Below, one piece after another: positions 36,328-47,269 of a stretch of 55,550 nucleotides of DNA; position 1 is the first letter of the stretch; each line of letters starts with the position of its first letter. This stretch comes from Gammaproteobacteria bacterium. Lineage in GTDB: Bacteria; Gemmatimonadota; Gemmatimonadetes; Longimicrobiales; Gaopeijiaceae. The stretch spans positions 1 to 55,550 of the forward strand of contig VXNP01000017.1 in assembly GCA_009840525.1 (NCBI GenBank). The letters are read 5' to 3'. The notes under the pieces were generated by a model. The model searched no databases and was not told where the DNA came from. It worked only from the letters and a program-made list of their open reading frames with translations. The translations under genes and the position numbers were made by a program.

Positions 36328-37223
36328 GGTGCCGGTTCGCCGGCCGTCGCGGCGGCACCTGCGGCGGCGGTGGAGAGCGTGGGCGGGGGAGGCCTGCCGG
36401 TCTCCTCCATCAGGACGCGCGCCAGCCGGTCGAGGCGGTCGGATTGGATGCCGTCCACCCCCCACGAGAGCAGTCGGCGCATGTCGGCGGGCTCATCGAT
36501 GGTCCAGACGTGGACCGGAATGTTGCGCCGGTGCGCCTCGCGGACAAAGCGCGGCGTGACGACCCGCGTGCCCATCCAGGCGTCCGGCACCTGGAGGGCC
36601 TCGGCACGTGGCGTATACAGGAACCCGAGCGGCTGGCGGTGCAGCAGGTGGAACAGCCGGATCTGGCGGCGGGAAGCTCCGTGAGGGCCGGGATAGCCGT
36701 GCCGCGAGGGGCGCGCGCCCTCCAGCTCCGCGGCCATCAGCACCCTATGCTGCGCTCCGTGGCGGAGGACCGTCTCGACCAGCAACGGCGCGACCTCGGG
36801 GGTCTTGGCCTCCACGTTCATGCGCGTGTCGGGGAAGGTCTCGAGCACCTCGTCAAGCAGCGGAATGCCCACGCCCCGGCCCCGAAAGGCCGGTTCGCCC
36901 GCCGGATCGCGGAAGCGATGGCCGGCGTCGAGCATGCGCACCTCGCTCCAGGGAAGCTCGCGCACGGCGCCGCTGCCCTCGCAGGTGCGGTCCACGGTCG
37001 CGTCGTGAATCACGACCACCCTGCCGTCCGCGGTCCGGTGCACGTCCATCTCCAGCACGTCGGCGTCCCATTGCTCCACCGCGGCGGTGAAGGCCGCCAT
37101 GGTGTTCTCGGGCGCCAGCGCGGCTCCGCCCCGGTGAGCGATGAAGAGGGGAGCGCCCGCCAGGTAGGGATGACCTGGCCGGCGGACGGGCCAGCCGGCC
37201 CATCCCCGCCGGACCGCACGCAT
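36324..37223 (-). CDS. Glycerophosphodiester phosphodiesterase
   Basis: Protein of 299 residues. Family residues are visible: FIAHRGGAALAPENTMAAF, VLEMDVHRTADGRVVVIHDATVDRT and VEAKTPE, giving the His/Arg/Glu/Asp metal-site pattern for hydrolysis of glycerophosphodiesters. No signal peptide, so probably cytoplasmic. The start ATG 37223 is preferred; the frame extends further upstream with Arg-rich shadow sequence. It is coupled to tilS by a 4-base overlap. Confidence 0.85.
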   Translation of the reverse strand: MRAVRRGWAGWPVRRPGHPYLAGAPLFIAHRGGAALAPENTMAAFTAAVEQWDADVLEMDVHRTADGRVVVIHDATVDRTCEGSGAVRELPWSEVRMLDAGHRFRDPAGEPAFRGRGVGIPLLDEVLETFPDTRMNVEAKTPEVAPLLVETVLRHGAQHRVLMAAELEGARPSRHGYPGPHGASRRQIRLFHLLHRQPLGFLYTPRAEALQVPDAWMGTRVVTPRFVREAHRRNIPVHVWTIDEPADMRRLLSWGVDGIQSDRLDRLARVLMEETGRPPPPTLSTAAAGAAATAGEPAP

Positions 37224-37246
37224 GGAACGCCGCCGGGCCGGCGTCG

Positions 37247-37759
37247 TCAATCCGCCGCGGCCTGTTCCAGGCGCACCCGCTCGGGCGGGGTGACCTCGTA
37301 CAACAGCGCAAGCACCAGATCGATGAGCGGCTCGGTCATGGACAACTCCCTTTCGCTCTGCTCCACGTCCCACTCGGGATCCTGCTCGCGCAGTTCGGTG
37401 CGGAGGGTCACCACCCTGCCCGCCAGGAAGTTCAGGATCTCCTCGACGATGGCGGGATGCGGGTCTGCAGGCGTGCCCCGCTCGTCGATGGATTCGCGCA
37501 ACAGAAGTCCGCGCACGAACGCGAGAAAGCCGGGGAAGGCCAGTTCGGTGAACGGACCGTCGTCGAGACGCTCCTCGCCCGTGATGTTTTCCCACTCCAG
37601 CTCGTTCCAGTACAGCTCCCGAGCTTCATCCAGGTAATAGGCGCGGCGGTCCGGCGACAGGGGCGCGCCAGCCCCTTCCCGGACCCGCAGCGGGCGCTCC
37701 AGCACGCGGGCCATCCTCGCCTTGCGCCGACTCAACTCACGTTCGATCAGATCAGCCAT
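37247..37759 (-). CDS. Conserved hypothetical protein
   Basis: Protein of 170 residues, acidic and predicted helical, with no signal peptide. Segments AYYLDEARELYWNELEWENITGEE and HPAIVEEILNFLAGRVVTL look like a folded globular protein rather than a shadow. I do not recognise a family. It lies 23 bases upstream of the phosphodiesterase and is probably first in that operon. Confidence 0.6.
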   Translation of the reverse strand: MADLIERELSRRKARMARVLERPLRVREGAGAPLSPDRRAYYLDEARELYWNELEWENITGEERLDDGPFTELAFPGFLAFVRGLLLRESIDERGTPADPHPAIVEEILNFLAGRVVTLRTELREQDPEWDVEQSERELSMTEPLIDLVLALLYEVTPPERVRLEQAAAD

Positions 37760-37832
37760 CGTCCTGCTCGTCGCTTTCGGGTGTCTCCCGCTTGTGCCAC
37801 CAGGCTCGCACGGGGCACGGACAGATATGAAA

Positions 37833-37862
37833 CCCCGCCGGGACGGTCAGGTCCCTGCGGGG
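37833..37862 (-). terminator. Intrinsic terminator candidate of the tRNA
   Basis: Arms CCCCGCCGGGAC (37833-37844) and GTCCCTGCGGGG (37851-37862) pair over 12 positions with one mismatch and a 6-base loop. On the minus strand it lies 16 bases after the tRNA 3' end and is followed by TTTCAT, a short T-run. This is the strongest hairpin I found in the window. Confidence 0.6.
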
Positions 37863-37878
37863 CGGGGCAGGAAAGCGA

Positions 37879-37952
37879 TGCCGGAGGAGGGACTCGAACC
37901 CCCGACACGCGGATTATGATTCCGCTGCTCTGACCAGCTGAGCTACTCCGGC
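37879..37952 (-). tRNA. tRNA with CAU anticodon (Met, or Ile2)
   Basis: A 74-base cloverleaf folds fully: acceptor GCCGGAG/CTCCGGC, D arm GCTC-GAGC, anticodon stem GCGGA/TCCGC with loop ATCATAA (anticodon CAT), T arm GGGGG-TTCGAAC-CCCTC, discriminator A. The 3' CCA is not encoded. CAU reads AUG, or AUA after lysidine modification by TilS, whose gene is close by. The anticodon stem resembles elongator tRNA-Met genes I know, and the 4-69 and 5-68 pairs are not those of E. coli tRNA-Ile2, so Met is favoured. Confidence 0.9.
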
Positions 37953-38100
37953 GGGGACATCGCGAAAACGCTAGTTTTGAGAAGATAGCGTGTCAAGCGG
38001 CACCGTCAGGGGCCGCCGATTTTCCCGAACCTGTCAGAGGACCCCCGGCGCCAGCGGGCATGGACCGGCGTTGGCGGAGTTCCGAGGGAGAGCGATCCGA

Positions 38101-38997
38101 ATGGACATTCCGATGATCGTTGGCATCGTCGTCGCCGCCACCGGCCTCCTCACCAGCTTTCGCGTCCTCTGGGAATACGAACGAGGCGTGGTCTTTCGGC
38201 TCGGCAAGCTGACCCGCGCCAAGGGGCCCGGGCTGATTTTTCTCGTGCCCTACGGGCTGGAACGCATGAAGCGGATGGACCTGCGCATCGTGGCGCTGGA
38301 CATCGCGCCCCAGGACACCATCACCAAGGACAACGTCAGCGTCACGGTCAACGCCGTTGTGTACTTCCGCGTGACCAACCCGGCGAAGGCCGTGGTCGAG
38401 ATCGAGGACTACTACTTCGCCACCTCCCAGCTGGCACAGACGACGCTCCGCAGCGTCATCGGCCAGTCGGAGCTGGATGAGCTGCTCGCCGAGCGCGAAC
38501 GCATCAACGAAATCGTGCGCGACATCATCGACGAGGGAACCGATCCCTGGGGCATCGAGGTTACGGGCGTCGAGATCAAGGACATCGATCTGCCCAAGGA
38601 GATGAAGCGGGCAATGGCGAAGCAGGCCGAGGCCGAGCGCGAGCGCCGCGGCAAGGTGATCGCGGCGGAAGGTGAGTTCCAGGCATCCCGCAAGCTCGCG
38701 GACGCGGCGGCGGTCATTCAGGAATACCCCATGGCCCTGCAGCTTCGCTATCTGCAGACGGCCGTCGAGATCGCCGCGGAGAACAACTCCACCACCGTCT
38801 TCCCGATTCCGATGGAGCTCATGTCGGCGGGCACGACCAGCACGGGCGGCGCGGTCGCCAAGGCCGTGGCCGAAGGGATGCCCGCGCTCCTCCCGGAAGG
38901 AACCTCGGGGCAGCTGCTCGCGGACGCGGTTCGCAGAATCGCCGATTCCGCGACCGAGGCGAAGGAGACGGCCGGGGCGGAGGAAGACCCGGGGTGA
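38101..38997 (+). CDS. Slipin family (SPFH/Band 7) membrane protein
   Basis: Protein of 298 residues. An N-terminal helix ([15 protein letters not shown]) anchors it in the membrane. The SPFH domain has [21 protein letters not shown] and [12 protein letters not shown], ending in an Ala/Glu-rich coiled region ([20 protein letters not shown]). It is a membrane scaffold; the common partner NfeD is absent nearby. GGGAG lies 11 bases before ATG 38101. It converges on ftsB. Confidence 0.85.
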   Translation: MDIPMIVGIVVAATGLLTSFRVLWEYERGVVFRLGKLTRAKGPGLIFLVPYGLERMKRMDLRIVALDIAPQDTITKDNVSVTVNAVVYFRVTNPAKAVVEIEDYYFATSQLAQTTLRSVIGQSELDELLAERERINEIVRDIIDEGTDPWGIEVTGVEIKDIDLPKEMKRAMAKQAEAERERRGKVIAAEGEFQASRKLADAAAVIQEYPMALQLRYLQTAVEIAAENNSTTVFPIPMELMSAGTTSTGGAVAKAVAEGMPALLPEGTSGQLLADAVRRIADSATEAKETAGAEEDPG

Positions 38998-39035
38998 AGG
39001 CCTGACGGGCGGAGGAACTCGAGGGCCGGAACCGA

Positions 39036-39332
39036 CTACCTGCTTCCGGTGGAATCGTCCGGCTCCTCGCGGCCGGCATCGTCCGCGAAACGGTACAGGA
39101 TCTCGCCCTCACGGATCATCCCGTGACGCTCGCGCACGAGGCGCTCCAGCGTCAGCGGATCGTCTCTCAGGGAGTCGGCGCGGGCCGTGAGCGAATCCAC
39201 CTCCGCCCGCAGCAGATCGAGGGCACGCTGCTCCTGCTTCACCTGCGAGCGCGCGGATCCCAGCTCGATCATGGAGTGTTCGCCGCCGAAAACCGCGTAG
39301 TAGACGGCGGCCCCCGCGATGACCGGCAGCAC
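39036..39332 (-). CDS. ftsB: Septum formation initiator FtsB
   Basis: Protein of 98 residues with one transmembrane helix (LPVIAGAAVYYAVFG) followed by a coiled coil (ARSQVKQEQRALDLLRAEV) and the C-terminal RERHGMIREGEILYRF, the usual FtsB/DivIC pattern. It links FtsL and FtsQ in the divisome. GTG 39332 with GAGG 6 bases before it is used; it lies 8 bases after the enolase stop, a common pairing. Confidence 0.8.
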   Translation of the reverse strand: MLPVIAGAAVYYAVFGGEHSMIELGSARSQVKQEQRALDLLRAEVDSLTARADSLRDDPLTLERLVRERHGMIREGEILYRFADDAGREEPDDSTGSR

Positions 39333-39340
39333 CAGCTTCC

Positions 39341-41415
<2,075 letters not shown>

Positions 41416-41433
41416 CCGCACTCCCGATCCGCC

Positions 41434-42453
41434 TTACCGATTGTCCGGGCGCCCGACGTCGGCCGCGCCGGACCGCGGCGCGCGAAAGTGGTCGAAGCCC
41501 GCGGATCCGGGGGCGAACTCGTCCGCGCCGTCGCCCTCAAGTCTAATGCCAGCGCCGTCGGCGACAATTCCCACGCGCGCGAGGGGTATTCCGAACCTGC
41601 GATGGACGTCGGCCGTGAGCGATTCCACGGACCCTGGCCGCGCGGTGAAGGCGAGCTCGTAGTCCTCGCCTCCAGCAAGCGCGAGAGGCAGCGCGCTGCG
41701 GCGCGATCCGGCGGCGGCGACGGCTCCCGGAGCGACGGGAACGAGGGCCGGGTCCAGCACGACGGCGACACCGCTCGCCGCGGCGACGTGGCCCATGTCT
41801 CCCAAGAGACCATCCGAGAGGTCGATCAGGGCCGTCACCCGGATGCGCTCGGCGAGCCAGCGAGCGACTTCGAGGCGCGCGACGGGCTCGGCGAAAGCCC
41901 GCCTCGCCGACGGAGCTGGCTCGCGCCCGCCCTGCCAGTCGCGCACGGCGGCGGCGCTCCCGCCCAGCATGCCCGTCACCCAGACCTCGTCGCCCGCCCG
42001 GGCCCCGCTCCGCAGGATCGGGCGATGCGCGCGTCCCAATGCGACCACGTTGACGACCACAGGGCCCGGAGAGCGGGTGAGGTCGCCCCCGACCAGCGCG
42101 CAACCCGCACGTTCGCACGCTCGCCGGATGCCGGATCGAAGGCCCTCCGCGATGTGTGACCCATCCGCGTCCGGCAGGCCGAGCGCGACGAGCACGCCGA
42201 CGGGCCGCGCGGCCATCGCGGCCACGTCGCTCAGGGCGGCGGTCACGGCGCGGTAGCCCGCCTCGTCAAAGCTGATCCAGGCGCGCCGGAAGTGCACGTC
42301 CTCGAGGAAGGCGTCGGTGCTCACCACCCAGCCGGATTCGAGCACCGCACAGTCGTCCCCCGAACCCACCAGGACCTCCGCCCCGGGCGGCGGTCCGGCT
42401 GCCTGGAAGGACCGAATCAGGTCGAACTCGCCGCGCGGTCCCAACGGGCTCAA
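41434..42453 (-). CDS. thiL: Thiamine-monophosphate kinase
   Basis: Protein of 339 residues. GSGDDCAVLESG, STDAFLEDVHF and LGGSAAAVRDW match ThiL, which phosphorylates thiamine monophosphate to thiamine pyrophosphate. A TTG at 42453 is chosen: it overlaps the nnr stop as TTGA and has AGGAGG 7 bases ahead; a second TTG at 42444 is further away. It precedes plsC by 18 bases. Confidence 0.85.
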   Translation of the reverse strand: MSPLGPRGEFDLIRSFQAAGPPPGAEVLVGSGDDCAVLESGWVVSTDAFLEDVHFRRAWISFDEAGYRAVTAALSDVAAMAARPVGVLVALGLPDADGSHIAEGLRSGIRRACERAGCALVGGDLTRSPGPVVVNVVALGRAHRPILRSGARAGDEVWVTGMLGGSAAAVRDWQGGREPAPSARRAFAEPVARLEVARWLAERIRVTALIDLSDGLLGDMGHVAAASGVAVVLDPALVPVAPGAVAAAGSRRSALPLALAGGEDYELAFTARPGSVESLTADVHRRFGIPLARVGIVADGAGIRLEGDGADEFAPGSAGFDHFRAPRSGAADVGRPDNR

Positions 42454-44072
42454 CGAGGAGCCTCCTGGTCGAAGATGACGAAGGGCAGGCCGAGGGGGCT
42501 CTTCGGATCCGGTTGGCGGCGGACTGCGGTCGCAAGCCGGGCGATGACATCGCCCGGCACCAGCCCCGGACCCTCGCTCCCGAGCGCGGCCGCGACCCCG
42601 GTCAGGTGCAGCGCCAAACCGCCGGCCACCGATGGATCGCACCCCTGCGCCATCAGCGAGCCCGCGACTCCGCTCAGCACGTCCCCGATCCCCGCCGCGG
42701 CCAGATCGGAGCTCCCGAGCCCCCCCACCAGGAGCCGCTTTTCGGGGGTGGCTACGACCGACGGGTTGCCCTTCAGCAACACCGTGCACGACCACGCCGC
42801 CGCCCGGTCGAGAGCCAGTTCGTGCGGAAGATCGGGGAGGTCGGCGGCGGCGGGCACGAGCCTGCGCATCTCTCCCCGATGCGGCGTCACCAGCATCGGT
42901 CGAGCGCGCCCCAGGTCGCCCAGGGCCGGACCCGACTCCGCCGCCACCAGGTTCAGGGCGTCGGCGTCGAGCAGCACCGGGGAATCGCCGGACGCCTCAA
43001 CAACGACCTCAAGGGCGCCGGCGGCCTCACGAGCGACCCCGAGCCCGGGGCCCGCCACGACCGCGGTCGATGCCATCGCCGCCCGGGCGAGCGCGCCCCG
43101 GTCGGCCGTGTCCACGAACACCGCCTCCGGGACGGCGCCCTGGAGCACGGGCCGATTGGCCGCCGAGCTGGCGATGCGCACGAATCCCGCCCCGGCCCTC
43201 AGTGCCGCCCGCGCCGCCATGATCGCCGCGCCCGCCATCCCGGGCGCGCCTGCCAGCAGGAGGAGCGAGCCGACCTCGTGTTTGTGCGTATCGGGAGGAC
43301 GAACCGGCAGCGCGTCCCGCGCCCACCCGGGCGTCACCACGCGCGCCCCGAAGGTTGCGGCAGGCAACGGTGGAAACCCGATCTCCACCGCCACCAGGCG
43401 ACCGGCATGCGCGCGCCCGGGTTGAAGCAGGGAGCCCAGCTTGGGCCACCCGAAGGCCACCGTCACGTCGGCCCGGGCGGCCACACCGGGGACGGCCCCG
43501 GTATCGGCGTCCACCCCGGAAGGAATGTCGAGAGACACAAGCGGCCTGCCGGCCCGGTTCATGCCCTCCAGTAGGCGCGCCTGGGGAGTTCGGGGGGCAC
43601 CCGAAATCCCGGTTCCGAGCACCGCGTCCACGAGCACGCCGGCCGACGCGGCCGCGCGCGCGATCTCACCACGGGCGCCCTTGATGCCCGCGTCCAGCGT
43701 GGGTAGTGGCCACTGGTGCAGAAGGCGCGCATCGGGCGGGTTCGCCGACGCCCGGACAACCGTGACCCGCCGGCCCCAGCCCGCCAGCGCGCGCGCCAGG
43801 GCGAGGCCGTCGCCGCCATTGTTGCCCGACCCCGCGAACACGACCACCGACCCCCGGGCAAAGATCCGCTCGAGCACCAGGGCCGCCGATCGTCCCGCGT
43901 TCTCGATGAGGGTCCGGCCGGGAACCCCCAGTTGGTCGATGGCGAAGCGATCGAAGGATGCCGCTTCGCTGCCGGTGGGAGCGTGGACATCAGGATCGCC
44001 GAAGAGGATCCTCGAACGACCGCGACGGCCTCTGGAGGAAGCGCCGCGGTTGCCGGTCACGCGTGGCGCCAT
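42450..44072 (-). CDS. nnr: Bifunctional NAD(P)H-hydrate epimerase/dehydratase
   Basis: Protein of 540 residues. The N-terminal epimerase domain has FAGSGNNGGDGLALAR and DIPSGVDADTG. The C-terminal dehydratase domain has GSLLLLAGAPGMAGAA, TPHRGEMRRL and GIGDVLSGVAGSLMAQG. It repairs damaged NAD(P)H hydrates. It follows the zinc-ribbon gene by 18 bases and overlaps thiL by 4. Confidence 0.9.
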   Translation of the reverse strand: MAPRVTGNRGASSRGRRGRSRILFGDPDVHAPTGSEAASFDRFAIDQLGVPGRTLIENAGRSAALVLERIFARGSVVVFAGSGNNGGDGLALARALAGWGRRVTVVRASANPPDARLLHQWPLPTLDAGIKGARGEIARAAASAGVLVDAVLGTGISGAPRTPQARLLEGMNRAGRPLVSLDIPSGVDADTGAVPGVAARADVTVAFGWPKLGSLLQPGRAHAGRLVAVEIGFPPLPAATFGARVVTPGWARDALPVRPPDTHKHEVGSLLLLAGAPGMAGAAIMAARAALRAGAGFVRIASSAANRPVLQGAVPEAVFVDTADRGALARAAMASTAVVAGPGLGVAREAAGALEVVVEASGDSPVLLDADALNLVAAESGPALGDLGRARPMLVTPHRGEMRRLVPAAADLPDLPHELALDRAAAWSCTVLLKGNPSVVATPEKRLLVGGLGSSDLAAAGIGDVLSGVAGSLMAQGCDPSVAGGLALHLTGVAAALGSEGPGLVPGDVIARLATAVRRQPDPKSPLGLPFVIFDQEAPR

Positions 44073-44090
44073 CGGGAAGTGCAGGAGGGA

Positions 44091-44288
44091 TTACTTGTAG
44101 CTCTGAGTGATGTTACGCCCGAAGGTGATCTCTCCGTTATCGATCCTGATGTTGAAGCCACAGTCGGGATTGGAACAGACCCACGCCTTGTATCGGATCG
44201 GGGCGCCCTCGCGTCCGTAGTCGGACATCGGGAGCAATAGCCCCGTATTGCATTTGAGACAGGAAGGAAAGCTCTGCTCTTCGGACAT
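44091..44288 (-). CDS. Small zinc-ribbon protein
   Basis: Protein of 65 residues with CLKC near the start and CSNPDC 25 residues later, a four-Cys metal-binding pattern. It has no signal peptide. It lies between the Minf_1886-like gene and nnr. The function is not known; nucleic-acid or protein binding is possible. Base use is less G+C-rich than in nnr. Confidence 0.65.
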   Translation of the reverse strand: MSEEQSFPSCLKCNTGLLLPMSDYGREGAPIRYKAWVCSNPDCGFNIRIDNGEITFGRNITQSYK

Positions 44289-44356
44289 TGTCCAGTCCCC
44301 TCTCGGATGGTCTCGAAGAGACGAGACCTGTTGAGTTCGTCAGGCTGGAGCGAGGG

Positions 44357-44734
44357 CTAGGCCCTGCCCCACGGATAGTTGTGCTCGAAAGCGTCCTCGA
44401 AATCGTACACGCCCCTGAAATCCTCGGGAGAATCCCCATCCTGTTTCAGGAGAATCCCGCAGTCGACCAGATCGAAGACGATCTCACCCAGGTCTTCCGT
44501 GGCGTGCACGCCCCAGTGCTCCAGAACCGTGCGCGCCATCGGGCCATATTGCTCGAGAGCGAGACACCTTACTCCCTGCGCGAGCTCCGTGCCGGAGATA
44601 TGGCGCCGCTTTTCGAGCGAGTCCGAGACCGACTGCAGGGCGGAGAGTACAAACAGGTACGCCTTGACATGGAAACGCGGGTTGCGTCCATCGAGCCGTA
44701 CCAGGACATCGTCGCCAATCTGCGGGTCGTTCAT
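44357..44734 (-). CDS. Minf_1886-family protein
   Basis: Protein of 125 residues. FHVKAYLFVLSALQ, RRHISGTELAQGVR, QYGPMARTVLEHWGV, TEDLGEIVFDLVD and YDFEDAFEHNY match the Minf_1886 family as I remember it. The family's usual start is about 20 residues before the (D/N)PR(Y/F)H segment, which points to ATG 44734; the frame also extends to GTG 44833. No Shine-Dalgarno is clear. Function is uncharacterised. Confidence 0.75.
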   Translation of the reverse strand: MNDPQIGDDVLVRLDGRNPRFHVKAYLFVLSALQSVSDSLEKRRHISGTELAQGVRCLALEQYGPMARTVLEHWGVHATEDLGEIVFDLVDCGILLKQDGDSPEDFRGVYDFEDAFEHNYPWGRA

Positions 44735-44847
44735 GGGAGAAATCTGGAGCGATTCCGCGGAGAGCGCCAGCCCCGGCCATTCGGGGTAACAGGACGTTTC
44801 CCGTTGCAGGACATGATATTGCGGCGCTGCCACAAACTCGGTCGAGG

Positions 44848-46107
44848 TCAGCCGACCGGAACGGTCTCCTTCCGGAGCGGGAAGGATGCGCTCATTTCGC
44901 GCACTCGCCCACGCACTTCCCCAAGCACCTCGTCGTCCTCGGGGCGAAGCAGAACCCGGGCCATCCAGCCGGCAATGAGGCGCATCTCGTCGATCCCCAT
45001 GCCGCGGCTGGTGAGCGCGGACGTCCCGAGCCGAATCCCGGACGTGACCAGCGGCGAGCGGTACTCCCCGGGAACCGTGTTCTTGTTGACGGTGATGCCC
45101 ACGCGCGCAAGCGCCGCCTCGGCCTGCGCTCCCGAAAGGCCGTCCTGTCCGAAGTCGACCAGGATCAGGTGGGTATCGGTGCCACCGCTCACCAGACGGA
45201 ATCCGTGTTCCATGAGCTCGAACCCCAGGGCTCGCGCGTTTGCCACCACCTGCCGCGTGTAGAGAGAGAATTCCGGCGCCAGCGCCTCCCGGAAGGCGAC
45301 CGCCTTGGCGGCGATCACATGCATCATCGGGCCCCCCTGGGAGCCCGGAAACACCGCCCGGTCGACGGCGCGCGCGTGTTCGGCGGGCGCCAGAATGAGA
45401 CCGCCGCGGGGTCCGCGCAGCGTCTTGTGCGTGGTCGTGGTCACCACGTGAGCGTGCGGAATCGGACTGGGATGCACGCCGGTGGCGACGAGCCCCGCGA
45501 TGTGGGCCATGTCGACCATGAGGAGCGCGTCCACCTCGCGCGCGATTTCCCCGAACGCGGCGAAATCGAGCGTGCGCGGATAGGCGCTGGCACCCGCGAC
45601 GATCAGGCGGGGGCGCTCGGAGCGCGCCTGCTCGCGCACGATGTCATAGTCGATGAGTCCATCCGACTCGCGCACGCCGTAAGACGACACCTGGAACCAC
45701 TTTCCGCTCACATTGACCGGGGATCCGTGCGTGAGATGGCCGCCGTGGCTGAGCTGCATGCCCAGAAAACGATCTCCCGGTTGGAGGAAGGCGAGAAAGG
45801 CCGCAAGGTTGGCCTGTGCCCCGGAATGAGGCTGAACGTTCGCATGGTCGGCTCCGAAGAGCGTGCAGGCGCGTGCCCGGGCCAGGCCCTCGACCACGTC
45901 GACGTGCTCGCAGCCGCCATAGTAGCGACGTCCCGGGAGTCCTTCCGCGTACTTGTTGGTGAGCGCCGAACCCGTCGCCTCCAGGACCGCCCGCGACGCG
46001 AAGTTCTCGCTGGCGATCATCTCCAGCTGATCGCGCTGACGGGCCTCTTCGGCGTGGACGGCCTGATGTATCTCGGGGTCGAATCGACGCAGGTGATCGG
46101 TGGACAC
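44848..46107 (-). CDS. glyA: Serine hydroxymethyltransferase
   Basis: Protein of 419 residues. [26 protein letters not shown] and the PLP-binding Lys in [14 protein letters not shown] are classic GlyA. It interconverts Ser and Gly with tetrahydrofolate in the cytoplasm. The start is a GTG with weak upstream signals, 13 bases after the Leu/Val dehydrogenase stop, so translation may be coupled. Length is normal. Confidence 0.95.
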   Translation of the reverse strand: MSTDHLRRFDPEIHQAVHAEEARQRDQLEMIASENFASRAVLEATGSALTNKYAEGLPGRRYYGGCEHVDVVEGLARARACTLFGADHANVQPHSGAQANLAAFLAFLQPGDRFLGMQLSHGGHLTHGSPVNVSGKWFQVSSYGVRESDGLIDYDIVREQARSERPRLIVAGASAYPRTLDFAAFGEIAREVDALLMVDMAHIAGLVATGVHPSPIPHAHVVTTTTHKTLRGPRGGLILAPAEHARAVDRAVFPGSQGGPMMHVIAAKAVAFREALAPEFSLYTRQVVANARALGFELMEHGFRLVSGGTDTHLILVDFGQDGLSGAQAEAALARVGITVNKNTVPGEYRSPLVTSGIRLGTSALTSRGMGIDEMRLIAGWMARVLLRPEDDEVLGEVRGRVREMSASFPLRKETVPVG

Positions 46108-46120
46108 TGTCTCGCTCGGG

Positions 46121-47212
46121 TCAGGTGCTCATGGAAACCGCCCGCCGGGCATGGGAGCCGTGCTCGGCGCTGCCGGGGCGGCGGGCATCCGTCAGTATCT
46201 GCAGGGCGACGCGGTTCGAGGCTTCGGCGGCCGTGATGGCATCCTCGCGGGCGCGCTGGAAGACGTTCAGCACGACATCGTAGATTCCGGCGGCTTTCCT
46301 TCTGGTGCGCTCAACAGACCAGCCGTGCAGCTCGCCGTACACGTTGATGAGCCCTCCGGCGTTGATCACGTAATCGGGAGCGAACAGGATGCCCCTTTTC
46401 TGAAGGGCGTCGCCATGCCTCGGCTCAGCCAACTGATTATTGGCCGAGCCCGCGACGATGTCCACGCGCAGGCGTGCGACCGTCCGGTCGTTGATCACCC
46501 CGCCCAGTGCACATGGGGCGAAGATGTCCGCCGGGACGTCGTAGATTGCCTCCGCGGCGACCGCGGTGGCACCGAACTCGCGTACCGCGCGCTCAACGCT
46601 GCCGGGGTTGATGTCGGCGATCGTGAGTCTGGCGCCTTCGGCTGCGAGTTCGGCGCACAGTTGATACCCGACGTGTCCCACGCCCTGGACGGTAACGTGC
46701 CTGCCCTCCAGGCAGGGATCACCGTAGCGCTCCCGCGCGCACGCCCTGATGCCCTGATAGACGCCGTGGGCCGTGGCGGGAGAGGGATCCCCGGAACCTC
46801 CCCGCACCCCGGCCACCCATCGGGTTTCCGCGCGCACGAACTCCATGTCGTCCACGGAGGTGCCGACGTCCTCGGCGGTGATGTAGCGCCCGCCCAGAGA
46901 CTCCACGGCGCGGCCGTGGGCCCGGAACAGCCGCTCCCGGTCGCGCTGGCGTTCATCCGCCAGGATGACGGACTTGCCCCCTCCGAGTTTCAGGCCCGCG
47001 ATGGCCGCCTTGTAGGTCATGCCGCGCGCGAGGCGAAGGGCGTCGGTCAGGGCGTCCGCCTCGCTGGCGTACGTCCACAGGCGGGTGCCGCCCAGAGCGG
47101 GACCCAGCGTCGTGTCGTGGATGGCGATGATGCCCCGATAGCCCGCCTCGGGCTCCGACCAGAAGACCAGTTGATCGTGGCGGCAGGCCGCCATCTCCTC
47201 GAATATATGCAT
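46121..47212 (-). CDS. Glu/Leu/Phe/Val-dehydrogenase family (Leu/Val type)
   Basis: Protein of 363 residues. [36 protein letters not shown] (catalytic Lys) and the Rossmann GVGHVGYQ fit leucine/valine dehydrogenases, which deaminate branched-chain amino acids with NAD+ to 2-oxo acids. AAGGAA sits about 7 bases before ATG 47212. It lies beside acyl-CoA genes, consistent with branched-chain catabolism. Confidence 0.85.
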   Translation of the reverse strand: MHIFEEMAACRHDQLVFWSEPEAGYRGIIAIHDTTLGPALGGTRLWTYASEADALTDALRLARGMTYKAAIAGLKLGGGKSVILADERQRDRERLFRAHGRAVESLGGRYITAEDVGTSVDDMEFVRAETRWVAGVRGGSGDPSPATAHGVYQGIRACARERYGDPCLEGRHVTVQGVGHVGYQLCAELAAEGARLTIADINPGSVERAVREFGATAVAAEAIYDVPADIFAPCALGGVINDRTVARLRVDIVAGSANNQLAEPRHGDALQKRGILFAPDYVINAGGLINVYGELHGWSVERTRRKAAGIYDVVLNVFQRAREDAITAAEASNRVALQILTDARRPGSAEHGSHARRAVSMST

Positions 47213-47269
47213 GCTCAATTCCTTTTCTGTCGTCCGCACCACGCCGCGCCAGTACCGGTGCGAAGCTGC

